Assembly: GCA_049323895.1 (NCBI GenBank)
Contig: JBMOKT010000038.1
Span: 1-30,780, forward strand
Direction of reading: 5' to 3'
Length of the DNA: 30,780 bases
Source of the DNA: JBMOKT01 sp049323895
Lineage (GTDB): Bacteria > Bacillota > Peptococcia > Peptococcales > BICA1-8
Part shown: in pieces, positions 6,291 through 13,914 of the stretch
Layout of the letters: every line of letters begins with the position of its first letter
Position numbering within the stretch: the stretch's first letter is position 1
Program-made: the position numbers and the translations under genes
Notes under the pieces: model-generated
Seen by the model: only the letters and a program-made list of their open reading frames with translations
Database searches by the model: none
Told to the model about the DNA's origin: nothing

Positions 6291-8287
6291 TAGCAGATAT
6301 AGGATATTTATCAATAGTATTAAGCTTGCTCTTAAGTATCTATGCCATTATCGCATCGGCAATATATCTAAAAACAAGGAACATAAAATTCTCAAAAAGC
6401 AGCAACGGTGCAGTCTATGGAATGCTTCTTTTGAGCAGCTTAGCAATTGTAAGCCTATTGTGGCTCTTATTTAAAGGTGATTTTACCGTTAAGTATGTTT
6501 ATGAATATACCAGTTCTGATTTATCCTGGTTTTATCGACTGATAGCCTTATGGGCAGGTAATGATGGTTCCCTGCTGCTTTGGCTGTGGTTATTAATTAT
6601 TTACACTGCAATAGTAGTGAAACAGAATAAAATTAAGGATGCTACACCAGTCGCCGTAATTATTTTGTTAATCAACAGCTTTTTCTTCTTATTTGTTATG
6701 GCATTCTTAACAAATCCCTTTGAAAAGCTAATGATGATTCCGATAGAAGGTAAAGGATTAAATCCCATGCTGCAAAGTCCGGGTATGATTATCCATCCTT
6801 TGGCTACCTATTTAGGGTATGTAGGCTTTGCGGTACCTTTTGCTTTTTCCATGGCTAGTCTATTCTTGAATCAGAGTGATGACAGATGGATAAAGGTAAC
6901 AAGGGGCTGGACAGTAGTAGCCTGGTTATTTCTAACCATTGGCAACTTGTATGGTGCTTTATGGGCCTATGAAGAGCTGGGGTGGGGCGGCTATTGGGCA
7001 TGGGATCCTGTAGAAAATGCCTCCTTTATGCCCTGGTTAACTGGAAGTGCCTTTTTGCATTCGGTAATGATTCAGGAACGGAAAAATATGTTGAAAATCT
7101 GGAATATAGTTTTGATTATAATTACCTATGTTCTTACTTTATTTGGTACATATTTGGTTCGCAGTGGCATATTGCAGTCGGTTCATGCTTTTGGGAGTTC
7201 AGCCTTAGGAAAATACTTTTTAGCCTTTACTCTATTTGTATTGGTAGCTTCCTTTGTACTTATGCTCTTTAAAATCAAGTTATTAAAGGGTGATAGAGAA
7301 TTTGAATCATTAATTTCTAAGGAAAGCAGCTTCTTACTTAATAATCTAATTCTATTGGGAATGACCTTTGCTACCTTTTGGGGGACAGTATTTCCTCTGA
7401 TTTCAGAGGCGGTAACGGGGAACAAAATTACAGTTTCCATACCCTTTTTCAATACCGTGAACGCACCCTTAGGCATTATTCTGGTTCTTTTAATGGGAAT
7501 TTGCCCTCTCATTGCCTGGCGAAAAGCAAATATCAAAAACATTGTTGAAAACTTTACTGTTCCCGGTGCTTTATCTATTATTTTAGGATTTATCCTATAT
7601 TTTTATGGTGTGAGAAAGTTATATATACTTTTAGGGTTTGTTGTAACATTCTTTGCATTTTCAGCAACAGTATGGGATGTAATCAAAGGGGTTAGAACCA
7701 GGAAAAGGATAACCGGAGAGGGTTACGGGCTATCCTTCATAAGGCTTCTACTAAGGAACAGAAGAAGGTATGGAGGTTATATCATTCACCTGGGGATTCT
7801 AATGATGGTTTTCGGCATCATAGGCTCCCAGGGTTTTGATGTAGTTAAGCAGGCCACAGTAAAGGTCGGCGACAGTGTTAACATAGGGAGTTATCAGATA
7901 GATTATCAGGACTTAAAGCAAACAAAGGATGGAAAAAATGTAGTTGTATATGCACAACTTCAGATAAAAAAAGAGAATAGGAATATTGGTAAAATGACAC
8001 CCCATAAGATTTTCTATCCTACTCAAAAACAGCCTTCTACTGAGGTGGTTATCAATAGTAACTGGATAGAGGATTTATATATAATTCTAGCCGGCTGGGA
8101 ATTAGATGGAACTGCTACCTTTAAAATACTTATAAACCCTTTAGTTAAATGGATTTGGGCAGGCGGCTATTACATAGTTGTAGGCACATTGTTTGCGTTA
8201 TGGCCCGGGAGGGGTAGCCGGGTAGGCGGTAAGTATGTTAAATACCAAGTCAACTCTTTTGAAGGAGTTGAGGAAAATGAAGCCTAG
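6287..8287 (+). CDS. ccmF: Haem lyase / cytochrome c synthetase CcmF
   Basis: A 666-residue polytopic membrane protein of normal family length. The haem-handling WWD domain is at about 232-248 (GWGGYWAWDPVENASF), flanked by conserved His positions: H170 in IIHPLATY and His near 258 in GSAFLHS. A large outside loop lies near the C-terminus (about 515-635) before the final membrane helix. CcmF joins haem from holo-CcmE to the CxxCH cysteines of apocytochromes on the outer face. The start overlaps ccmE by ATGA, and the 3' end overlaps ccmH by 11 bases, pointing to translational coupling. Confidence 0.96.
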   Translation: MIADIGYLSIVLSLLLSIYAIIASAIYLKTRNIKFSKSSNGAVYGMLLLSSLAIVSLLWLLFKGDFTVKYVYEYTSSDLSWFYRLIALWAGNDGSLLLWLWLLIIYTAIVVKQNKIKDATPVAVIILLINSFFFLFVMAFLTNPFEKLMMIPIEGKGLNPMLQSPGMIIHPLATYLGYVGFAVPFAFSMASLFLNQSDDRWIKVTRGWTVVAWLFLTIGNLYGALWAYEELGWGGYWAWDPVENASFMPWLTGSAFLHSVMIQERKNMLKIWNIVLIIITYVLTLFGTYLVRSGILQSVHAFGSSALGKYFLAFTLFVLVASFVLMLFKIKLLKGDREFESLISKESSFLLNNLILLGMTFATFWGTVFPLISEAVTGNKITVSIPFFNTVNAPLGIILVLLMGICPLIAWRKANIKNIVENFTVPGALSIILGFILYFYGVRKLYILLGFVVTFFAFSATVWDVIKGVRTRKRITGEGYGLSFIRLLLRNRRRYGGYIIHLGILMMVFGIIGSQGFDVVKQATVKVGDSVNIGSYQIDYQDLKQTKDGKNVVVYAQLQIKKENRNIGKMTPHKIFYPTQKQPSTEVVINSNWIEDLYIILAGWELDGTATFKILINPLVKWIWAGGYYIVVGTLFALWPGRGSRVGGKYVKYQVNSFEGVEENEA

Positions 8288-8780
8288 TAAGAGGATAATT
8301 AATACAGCATTAATTTTACTTTTTCTTATTAATCTAATAGTAGTTCCTATTTATTCTGCTGAGGTTACCGTAATTCAGAAAGAAGTTGAAGAAATGCTAG
8401 TCTGCCAGGATGACTGCGGGATGCTGGTCTCAGCATGCGATAATGCTACAGCAGCTTATATGAGAGGGATAATTTCAGAGCAAATAGCCCAGGGCAAATC
8501 TAAAGAAGAAATTCTGCAGCACTTTGTATCCATCTATGGGGAGCAGGTCCTTTCTGCACCGAAACCCCGAGGATTTAATCTTACTGCATACGTTATACCA
8601 TTTCTAGCAGTTATATTAGGAGCTTTAATTATTTATTTTGCTATAGAGAAATGGGTTTTTCATAATCGTTTATCTAATATTGATTCTTTGGCTGAGGATA
8701 AATTAAAAACAAATAATGAACAGGTTATCCAGAAAGAATATGAAGAAAAATTAGAACAGGAGCTAAAAAAGTATTGGTAG
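8277..8780 (+). CDS. ccmH: CcmH-like thioreductase/chaperone with a variant Cys motif
   Basis: 167 residues from ATG 8277, preceded by GAAGGAG; the in-frame ATG at 8235 lacks an SD and spoils the signal peptide. Signal/anchor at 9-27, an outside helical domain (30-95) and a membrane helix (103-123), then a charged coiled tail. CcmH keeps apocytochrome cysteines reduced through an LRCxxC motif. Here the site reads LVCQDDCGMLVSAC (Cys43, Cys47, Cys54): a CxxxC in place of CxxC, plus a third Cys, closer to forms seen outside proteobacteria. The downstream helix pattern (MRGIISEQIAQGKSKEEIL...IYGEQVL) is typical CcmH. Confidence 0.87.
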   Translation: MKPSKRIINTALILLFLINLIVVPIYSAEVTVIQKEVEEMLVCQDDCGMLVSACDNATAAYMRGIISEQIAQGKSKEEILQHFVSIYGEQVLSAPKPRGFNLTAYVIPFLAVILGALIIYFAIEKWVFHNRLSNIDSLAEDKLKTNNEQVIQKEYEEKLEQELKKYW

Positions 8781-8807
8781 AGAATTTAGTTTCGGGGGTG
8801 GTAAGAA

Positions 8808-9179
8808 ATGGATGAAATTCTTTTTCTTATAGTATTTGGATTAATATTATTAACTACATTGATGTTAATAGGGCTGCCTCTAGTAAAGGGAGGAAGAAGT
8901 CCTGGAATTTATATTAACAGGGAAGAACAAATAAACGGTAGAGACACAATACTTACTACGATTAATGAAATCGAATTTGACTATCAAATGGGTAAATTGG
9001 CTAAAGATGACTATTTATACTTGAAAAATCAGTATAAGACAATGGCCGTTAAATTGCTTCAGGAAAAAGACAAGCAGGATTCAAGCAAAGCAGATGATTT
9101 AATAATGGCAATCGAAAAGGAGATAGATTTCGAATTAGCAATCCTTGATAATTCGTCGGCTGGTGAGGTGGGTAGATGA
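8808..9179 (+). CDS. CcmI-like membrane-anchored helical protein
   Basis: 123 residues with a membrane helix at 5-26 and a cytoplasmic or peripheral helical region. The stretch INEIEFDYQMGKLAKDDY (about 52-69) resembles the N-terminal segment of CcmI/CycH proteins, where a helix pair of the form E-LEFDY-x-GKLS-x-xDY follows the first membrane helix. The TPR part of full CcmI is absent. CcmI presents apocytochrome C-termini to the CcmF/CcmH ligase; a short form may act as scaffold. GGGGGTGG precedes ATG 8808, and the stop overlaps the next start (ATGA at 9176). Confidence 0.7.
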   Translation: MDEILFLIVFGLILLTTLMLIGLPLVKGGRSPGIYINREEQINGRDTILTTINEIEFDYQMGKLAKDDYLYLKNQYKTMAVKLLQEKDKQDSSKADDLIMAIEKEIDFELAILDNSSAGEVGR

Positions 9180-10132
9180 ATATTAACAAGGGCAAAATAT
9201 TGTGGCTATTTATATTGTTGGTAATAATCAATTTCAGCAGTACACAGGCTTTTAAGGCCGAGGCCAGTGAGAATGTAAAGGTTAAAGAACAATTAGTATT
9301 AATTAACCATGTTGATGAACAATTTGAAATTAAGGAATTGTATCAATTTAGTAATGAAGGAGATCAATCCATACAAGAGGACTTAATCATAAATATTCCA
9401 GAAGGTGCTAAAAACTTATTTATCAGCAAACAAGACTTAGGTGATAACGAGAAAACTGTAGAACTGGATTCAAAGAATTATACGGTTAAGGGCAATATAA
9501 TTACAATAAACGAGAATCTGAATGCTGGACAAAGTATTTCCCTGCTAGTGTTCTACACTATTGAAAATATTGATACTTTGAGAACATTAAATTATCTTAC
9601 TGACAAACTTTACGTCTTTGTCCCCATGGGATTAAATATGGAAAGTGATTTATTACATAATTTAGGCATTGAAGTTTTGGATGAAGTGCATTTTCAGGTA
9701 TTTGGCAATCACAGTTTAGATAAGGACGAAAGTTTCTTATTAAAAATTAATTCTACGACAGTTAATAGTGAAAAGGTAACAAAAGAGTATATGGGGTCAA
9801 CAGGCTTTCATAGTGCATCCCATCTAACCCGTTGGGCAAATTCACCCTTAGTAAATACTAATCCCCATCTCTGGCTTTTATTTTTAGTTCTGCTTGGTTT
9901 AGGGTTTATTTTATTTACCTTATTTTTGCTACGAAAAAAAGAATCTAGCAAACCACAAGACATTTCTTATCTTATGGCTAAAGAAGAAAGGCTGCTTCGT
10001 AAAATTCGGGATTTAGACTTGAGTAGAAAGAATGAAGAAATTAATGAAGAAACTTATCAGGAACTGCGAAAACAGTACAAACAGCTATTAATAAAGGTAA
10101 AACTACGAATCAATAGCCTGGAGGAAAATTAA
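9176..10132 (+). CDS. Second membrane-anchored accessory protein in the ccm operon
   Basis: 318 residues: signal peptide (about 1-30, ending near AEA-SE), a beta-rich outside domain (35-215), a membrane helix (about 231-252) and a 66-residue charged tail with a helical hairpin, LLRKIRDLDLSRKNEEINEE followed by TYQELRKQYKQL. No Cys is present in the outside domain, unlike the relative at 4920. The layout (outside domain, one helix, CcmI/SHOCT-like hairpin) is the same in both, so they may have arisen by duplication and may act as a pair. No named family recognised. It overlaps the CcmI-like gene by four bases and lies four bases ahead of ccmA. Confidence 0.75.
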   Translation: MNINKGKILWLFILLVIINFSSTQAFKAEASENVKVKEQLVLINHVDEQFEIKELYQFSNEGDQSIQEDLIINIPEGAKNLFISKQDLGDNEKTVELDSKNYTVKGNIITINENLNAGQSISLLVFYTIENIDTLRTLNYLTDKLYVFVPMGLNMESDLLHNLGIEVLDEVHFQVFGNHSLDKDESFLLKINSTTVNSEKVTKEYMGSTGFHSASHLTRWANSPLVNTNPHLWLLFLVLLGLGFILFTLFLLRKKESSKPQDISYLMAKEERLLRKIRDLDLSRKNEEINEETYQELRKQYKQLLIKVKLRINSLEEN

Positions 10133-10136
10133 ACTT

Positions 10137-10841
10137 ATGTACCAAGTATCGAATATCAATAAGATTGCATCCGGAAAAAGGATATTAGATAACTTGAATT
10201 TGCACATTTATCCAGGTGAGTTAACGGTTGTAGTAGGGGAAAATGGTGCAGGCAAAAGCACTTTACTCAAAATCTTGGCTCTCTTAGAAAAGCCAAGTTC
10301 AGGAACAATTTTAGTTGATGGAATTGATGCAATCAAAAGCTCAAACGAAGTGAAATCCAGGCTAGGTGTCCTGGCCCATAAATCATTTCTTTATGAAAAC
10401 TTAACGGTTTATGAGAATTTAGAATTTTATGGTCAGTTATATGGCCTAAATAGACTTAAAGATAGAATATATGAGCTTATTTCAAAAATGGATTTAGAGC
10501 TTGTAATCCATGAGCCTGTATATATACTATCCAGAGGAATGCAGCAAAGGCTGGCTATCGCCCGAGCATTAATTCATGACCCCAGCTGTGTCTTGTTAGA
10601 CGAGCCACAAACCGGATTAGATCAAGATGCCCTAAAAGTACTTTATAACCTATTAGGTATTTTAAAACAAGAAGGCAAGGGGATAGTGGTAGTTACCCAT
10701 CTTTTTGATAATCTATTTGAATTATGTGATAAACTTCTAATTCTAAAAAAGGGGCAGCAGGTTTATTATGAGCATGTTAGGATTAGCCCTACCAAAGCCA
10801 GGGAGCTTTACATCTCCCAGGCAGCTAGGAGGTACCCTTGA
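10137..10841 (+). CDS. ccmA: Haem exporter/holo-CcmE release ATPase CcmA
   Basis: A 234-residue ABC ATPase with all motifs: Walker A GENGAGKST (34-42), the signature LSRGMQQR (131-138), Walker B CVLLDEP (151-157) and the switch His in VVVTHLFD. The LSRGMQQRLAIARAL form is typical of CcmA. It works with CcmB and CcmC; ATP hydrolysis drives release of haem-loaded CcmE from CcmC and CcmD. GGAGG lies ahead of the ATG, four bases after the previous gene, and ccmB follows with no gap. Confidence 0.95.
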   Translation: MYQVSNINKIASGKRILDNLNLHIYPGELTVVVGENGAGKSTLLKILALLEKPSSGTILVDGIDAIKSSNEVKSRLGVLAHKSFLYENLTVYENLEFYGQLYGLNRLKDRIYELISKMDLELVIHEPVYILSRGMQQRLAIARALIHDPSCVLLDEPQTGLDQDALKVLYNLLGILKQEGKGIVVVTHLFDNLFELCDKLLILKKGQQVYYEHVRISPTKARELYISQAARRYP

Positions 10842-11516
10842 GTGAAGCTTACTAAAAGTATCTATGCCATGCTTTGTAAGGACTTTAAAGCGGAGTTTAG
10901 GCGTAAAGAAATATTAAGCAGTATGTTATTTTTCTCTTTACTTATTGTGGTGATAATGAATTTTACTCTAAATATTAATAAAGATATTTTGTTTGAGAGC
11001 ATCTCCGGACTTATGTGGATAGTATTTCTGTTCACCGGTGTATTAGGAATAAATAGGTCATTTATAAATGAAAGGCTTAATGACTCTTATTTAGGAATCA
11101 ATTTAGCCGTAGGAGAATCAAGCATCGTCCTAGTTAGTAAAGCAGTAAGCAATTTGGCTTTTATAGGTATAGTACAGACAATTGTTATACCATTATTCTT
11201 TATATTGTTTTCAATTAAGTTGCCACAGAATGTTGTTGTTTTTTTATTAGTTAATTTTCTGGGAACAATGGGGTTTGTTTTCTTGGGTACATTTCTTTCT
11301 GTTTTGACGATTAATACTAATAGTGAAATATTATTACCGATTGTTTTGTTTCCACTTTTAATACCATTGGTGTTAGCAGAGGTTCAGGCCTCTAATTTGA
11401 TATTAAAAGGAGCGCCTTTAGAATCATGGGGACACTGGTTGGGTTTAATATTAGTCTTTGATTTTCTCTATACTCTCGTTCCGGTACTTTTGTTTGACTT
11501 TCTAATGGAGGTGTAG
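10842..11516 (+). CDS. ccmB: ABC permease subunit CcmB
   Basis: 224 residues with six hydrophobic segments (about 24-40, 50-68, 95-122, 126-155, 160-180 and 198-218). An early cytoplasmic KDFKAEFRRKE stretch matches the start of CcmB permeases. It pairs with CcmA in the CcmABCD complex. The start is GTG directly after the ccmA stop, with TAGGAGG ten bases ahead inside ccmA. Spacing to ccmC is three bases. Confidence 0.93.
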   Translation: MKLTKSIYAMLCKDFKAEFRRKEILSSMLFFSLLIVVIMNFTLNINKDILFESISGLMWIVFLFTGVLGINRSFINERLNDSYLGINLAVGESSIVLVSKAVSNLAFIGIVQTIVIPLFFILFSIKLPQNVVVFLLVNFLGTMGFVFLGTFLSVLTINTNSEILLPIVLFPLLIPLVLAEVQASNLILKGAPLESWGHWLGLILVFDFLYTLVPVLLFDFLMEV

Positions 11517-11519
11517 TAA

Positions 11520-12197
11520 TTGAGTAAAAAATTGGGCTATGCATTAGGCATTATTACACTGTTAGCTTTTATAGCGGCAAATTATTTGATATTTATTTGG
11601 GTACCTGCGGAAAAAGTAATGGGCATTGTTCAAAAAATCTTTTATTTTCATGTGGCTGCGGCATGGGTTGGATTTTTGGCGTTTTTTATTGTATTTATTT
11701 CAAGTATTAAATATTTACTAACTTTTAATGAGAAGTGGGATTGGTATAGTGCAGCTTCAGCAGAAATTGGATTTGTTTTTACGAGCATTGTGTTGGTTAC
11801 CGGCTCTATTTGGGGAAGAGCTTTTTGGGGCCACTGGTGGACCTGGGATCCTAGATTGACCACCTCCTTGATTCTCTGGTTTATTTATGCTGCCTATTTA
11901 TTGTTACGGTCCGGCATAACACAAGAGGAGAGAAGGGCTAGGTATTGTGCGGTTCTAGGTATTATCGGGTTTATTGATGTACCAATTGTTTGGTTTTCAG
12001 TTAGATGGTGGCGGACTGTCCACCCTAATTTAATGGAAAGCGGTAAAATGGCTATCACCACAAAGATGAGTATAACTTTATCCTTAAGTGTTATGGCATT
12101 TACACTAATATATGCTTTCCTATTGCCGAGGGTAGTTAAATTATATCAGCTAGATAACAGGATACATAAAATTAAAGATGTTATTAGAAATCTATAA
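11520..12197 (+). CDS. ccmC: Haem handling protein CcmC
   Basis: 225 residues, six membrane helices. It carries the WWD haem motif WGHWWTWDPRLT at 103-114 and the two flanking haem-ligand histidines, H44 (FYFHVAAAW) and H168 (WWRTVHPN). CcmC loads haem onto CcmE on the outer face with help from CcmD. The TTG start is supported by ATGGAGGTG seven to ten bases upstream. The C-terminus ends in a short charged segment. The next gene, ccmD, follows after 16 bases. Confidence 0.96.
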   Translation: MSKKLGYALGIITLLAFIAANYLIFIWVPAEKVMGIVQKIFYFHVAAAWVGFLAFFIVFISSIKYLLTFNEKWDWYSAASAEIGFVFTSIVLVTGSIWGRAFWGHWWTWDPRLTTSLILWFIYAAYLLLRSGITQEERRARYCAVLGIIGFIDVPIVWFSVRWWRTVHPNLMESGKMAITTKMSITLSLSVMAFTLIYAFLLPRVVKLYQLDNRIHKIKDVIRNL

Positions 12198-12213
12198 AGC
12201 CGGAGGTGGAGTA

Positions 12214-12351
12214 ATGTTTTATTTTTATTTAGCCTATTCAATCCTGTGGATTATCTTAATAATTTACGTATTTATAATTGTTAATAGGCAATCAAATTTA
12301 GAAAAGGAATTAGAATCGTTAAAGATGACTTTGGAGAGATTAACTAAATGA
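12214..12351 (+). CDS. ccmD: Small membrane protein CcmD
   Basis: A 45-residue protein: aromatic-rich start (MFYFYLAYSILWII), one membrane helix (about 6-24), then a charged helix (NLEKELESLKMTLERL). This is the size, layout and position of CcmD, which stabilises the CcmC-CcmE complex and is needed for release of holo-CcmE. CGGAGGTGG precedes the ATG, and the stop overlaps the next start (ATGA at 12348). Easily missed because of its length. Assignment rests on context and topology, since CcmD sequences are poorly conserved. Confidence 0.85.
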   Translation: MFYFYLAYSILWIILIIYVFIIVNRQSNLEKELESLKMTLERLTK

Positions 12352-12851
12352 AAAAGATACTGATTCTTGTCTATCTAATTGCTCTTTTATCAGTATTAGG
12401 GATACTAACCTGGCAGTTATTTTTTCAATCCAATATGGTAGAAATTCCGCAAGAAATTGATTCACTTAAGCTTACTGGTAAAATTAAAGGCCAACAGGCA
12501 ATTAATGAAATCGGCAAACTACATGGTGTTGCAATTCAGAATGTAGATGATGGCTACATTCTTACATATAAAGATACCGATGGACTAGAAGCAACAATAT
12601 GGCTGACAGTTTCAAAGGATAACATTGCTGCTAAACAACTATTCGAAATAATGGATTCTAAAATGCCTAACAATAAAATTTTTTCTGATAGGCAAGAGCT
12701 AATAATTGATAATCAGAATATAGTTACTGTTAATGGTATGAATCTTACTCATTACTACTGGTCTACAGAAAATAAAAACTTTTGGGTAGCATTAAGAAAT
12801 AATGATAGAGGATTGCAAGTAATTGAAAAGGTCTTAGCAATAAGGTGGTGA
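12348..12851 (+). CDS. Membrane-anchored protein of unknown function in the ccm operon
   Basis: 167 residues with one N-terminal membrane helix (about 4-25) and a compact soluble alpha/beta domain facing outside. No Cys and no recognisable catalytic motif. Alternating segments such as GYILTYKDTDGLEATIWLTV and the HYYWSTENKNFWVALR stretch suggest an antiparallel sheet. The gene is translationally coupled to ccmD (ATGA) and lies four bases ahead of the DUF2318 gene, so it probably serves the same process. I do not recognise the family. Confidence 0.7.
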   Translation: MKKILILVYLIALLSVLGILTWQLFFQSNMVEIPQEIDSLKLTGKIKGQQAINEIGKLHGVAIQNVDDGYILTYKDTDGLEATIWLTVSKDNIAAKQLFEIMDSKMPNNKIFSDRQELIIDNQNIVTVNGMNLTHYYWSTENKNFWVALRNNDRGLQVIEKVLAIRW

Positions 12852-12855
12852 TTTT

Positions 12856-13488
12856 ATGATAAACGATGAGTTAAGAAAAGCTCAATTTACGCAAGAGTAT
12901 ATAGAGGCACAAAAGCGGAAAAGAAATAGAGTGTTGGGAATTACTCTTACCATTACATTATTATGTGTAGGCTTTTTTATTTGGAAAACCAGTGGTCGTT
13001 ACGAGAATCCAAACAGCGGCAACTATTTTTTTGATAACGTTCCAGATTATTCTGGGCAAAAGATTGAAATGACAAAATTTGATTTGAAAGTGGAAGGCGG
13101 TATGGTTAAATTTCCTTTATCAATAGTAGAAGAAAATAAGTTAATATATTCCGAATATAAGGATAATACAGAGAGGATTTATTATGGAAATTTGAAGGTT
13201 TTACCCATAATTGCATATATATCATCTGCAGGCAGACTTATTGTTGCCACAGGAATTTGTGAACCATGCTATGGAACTGAGTTCACTTTAGAAAACAAAG
13301 AACTTGTATGTCAGACCTGCTTCACCCGTTGGCGGAATACTGATTTATTTGGTTTAAGTGGGGGATGTGTAAAATATCCTCCGGAAGAGCTAATATACTC
13401 TGTAGAAGGTGACTACATAGTAGTGCCCCAAGATGTTTTAAGCCAATGGAAACCTAGAATTTTTAAGGATGAGATGTCAACTACTTAA
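12856..13488 (+). CDS. DUF2318 Fe-S/metal-binding membrane protein
   Basis: 210 residues, one membrane helix at about 26-44 and an outside domain. The C-terminal half has the DUF2318 pattern: CEPC (135-138), CQTC (152-155) and a late Cys in GGCVKYPPEEL (171). The RIYYGNLKV and IAYISSAGRLIVATGICEPC segments are also typical. DUF2318 proteins (FtrD-like) are membrane iron-sulfur proteins linked to iron uptake systems. Being the last gene of a ccm operon suggests a supply of iron or electrons for haem attachment, for instance keeping haem iron or cysteines reduced; that is inference. GGTGGTGA precedes the ATG. Confidence 0.85.
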   Translation: MINDELRKAQFTQEYIEAQKRKRNRVLGITLTITLLCVGFFIWKTSGRYENPNSGNYFFDNVPDYSGQKIEMTKFDLKVEGGMVKFPLSIVEENKLIYSEYKDNTERIYYGNLKVLPIIAYISSAGRLIVATGICEPCYGTEFTLENKELVCQTCFTRWRNTDLFGLSGGCVKYPPEELIYSVEGDYIVVPQDVLSQWKPRIFKDEMSTT

Positions 13489-13490
13489 TG

Positions 13491-13555
13491 GTCACATATG
13501 TGTCACATAATTATCAAGTTTTTATTACAAAAAATACACATTAATAAGTTATAGT
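13491..13555 (+). promoter_or_regulatory. Phased-box array D with promoter, upstream of tusA
   Basis: GTCACATA at 13491 and again at 13502 (11 apart), ATCAAG at 13513 and ATTACA at 13524 form four registers. TATAGT at 13550 is a likely -10, 26 bases after the start of the fourth box. The predicted start is about 110 bases ahead of tusA, leaving a leader that holds a terminator-like hairpin. Confidence 0.62.
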
Positions 13556-13610
13556 ATTTACATCAACATTAACTAAGTTTTTTTCTCAAACAAATCATAT
13601 ACCTCTTTAC

Positions 13611-13648
13611 AAAGCAGGGTACAATATTTATTGCTCTGCTTTCTTTTT
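13611..13648 (+). terminator. Terminator or leader attenuator between ccm operon and tusA
   Basis: AAAGCAG pairs with CTGCTTT and the inner CAATA pairs with TATTG around TT, with a small internal bulge; CTTTTTATT follows. It ends transcription from the ccm operon, but it also lies downstream of the array D promoter, so it would be in the tusA leader. Confidence 0.75.
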
Positions 13649-13671
13649 ATTCAAAAATACAAAGGAGGAAG

Positions 13672-13914
13672 ATGATGAAGATTTCTAAAACTATTGATCT
13701 GACTGGGGAGCTATGCCCAATTAATTTTATTAAAGCTAAAATTGCATTAGAGGATTTAAAGAAGCAAGAAATTCTGGAAATATTTCTTGATGATGGCATA
13801 CCCATAAAAAATGTCCCAAGAAGCCTAGAACTGGATGGACATATAGTATTAGATATTGAGAAGGTAGATGAAGCTTTTCGAGTATTGGTGAAAAAGGAGG
13901 GTCTAAATGTCTGA
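13672..13914 (+). CDS. TusA-family sulfur carrier protein
   Basis: 80 residues with the family hallmark near the N-terminus: DLTGELCPINFIKAK, with Cys15 followed by Pro. TusA-like proteins carry sulfur as a persulfide on that Cys and hand it between sulfurtransferases, for tRNA thiolation, cofactor synthesis or dissimilatory sulfur metabolism. The length matches the family. GGAGGAAG precedes two adjacent ATG codons (13672 and 13675), either of which could start. The gene overlaps the following E1-like gene by eight bases, so the two are translationally coupled. Rhodaneses at 4402 and 14805 are the natural sulfur-transfer neighbours. Confidence 0.9.
   Translation: MMKISKTIDLTGELCPINFIKAKIALEDLKKQEILEIFLDDGIPIKNVPRSLELDGHIVLDIEKVDEAFRVLVKKEGLNV

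Noticed and set aside
6982..7542. ORFs inside ccmF in other frames and on the minus strand
   Set aside because: They are shadows of a fully supported CcmF with WWD and His motifs and have no SD or recognisable domains.
8235..8276. Longer N-terminus for the CcmH-like protein
   Set aside because: Lies within ccmF without an SD; ATG 8277 has GAAGGAG and gives a clean signal peptide.
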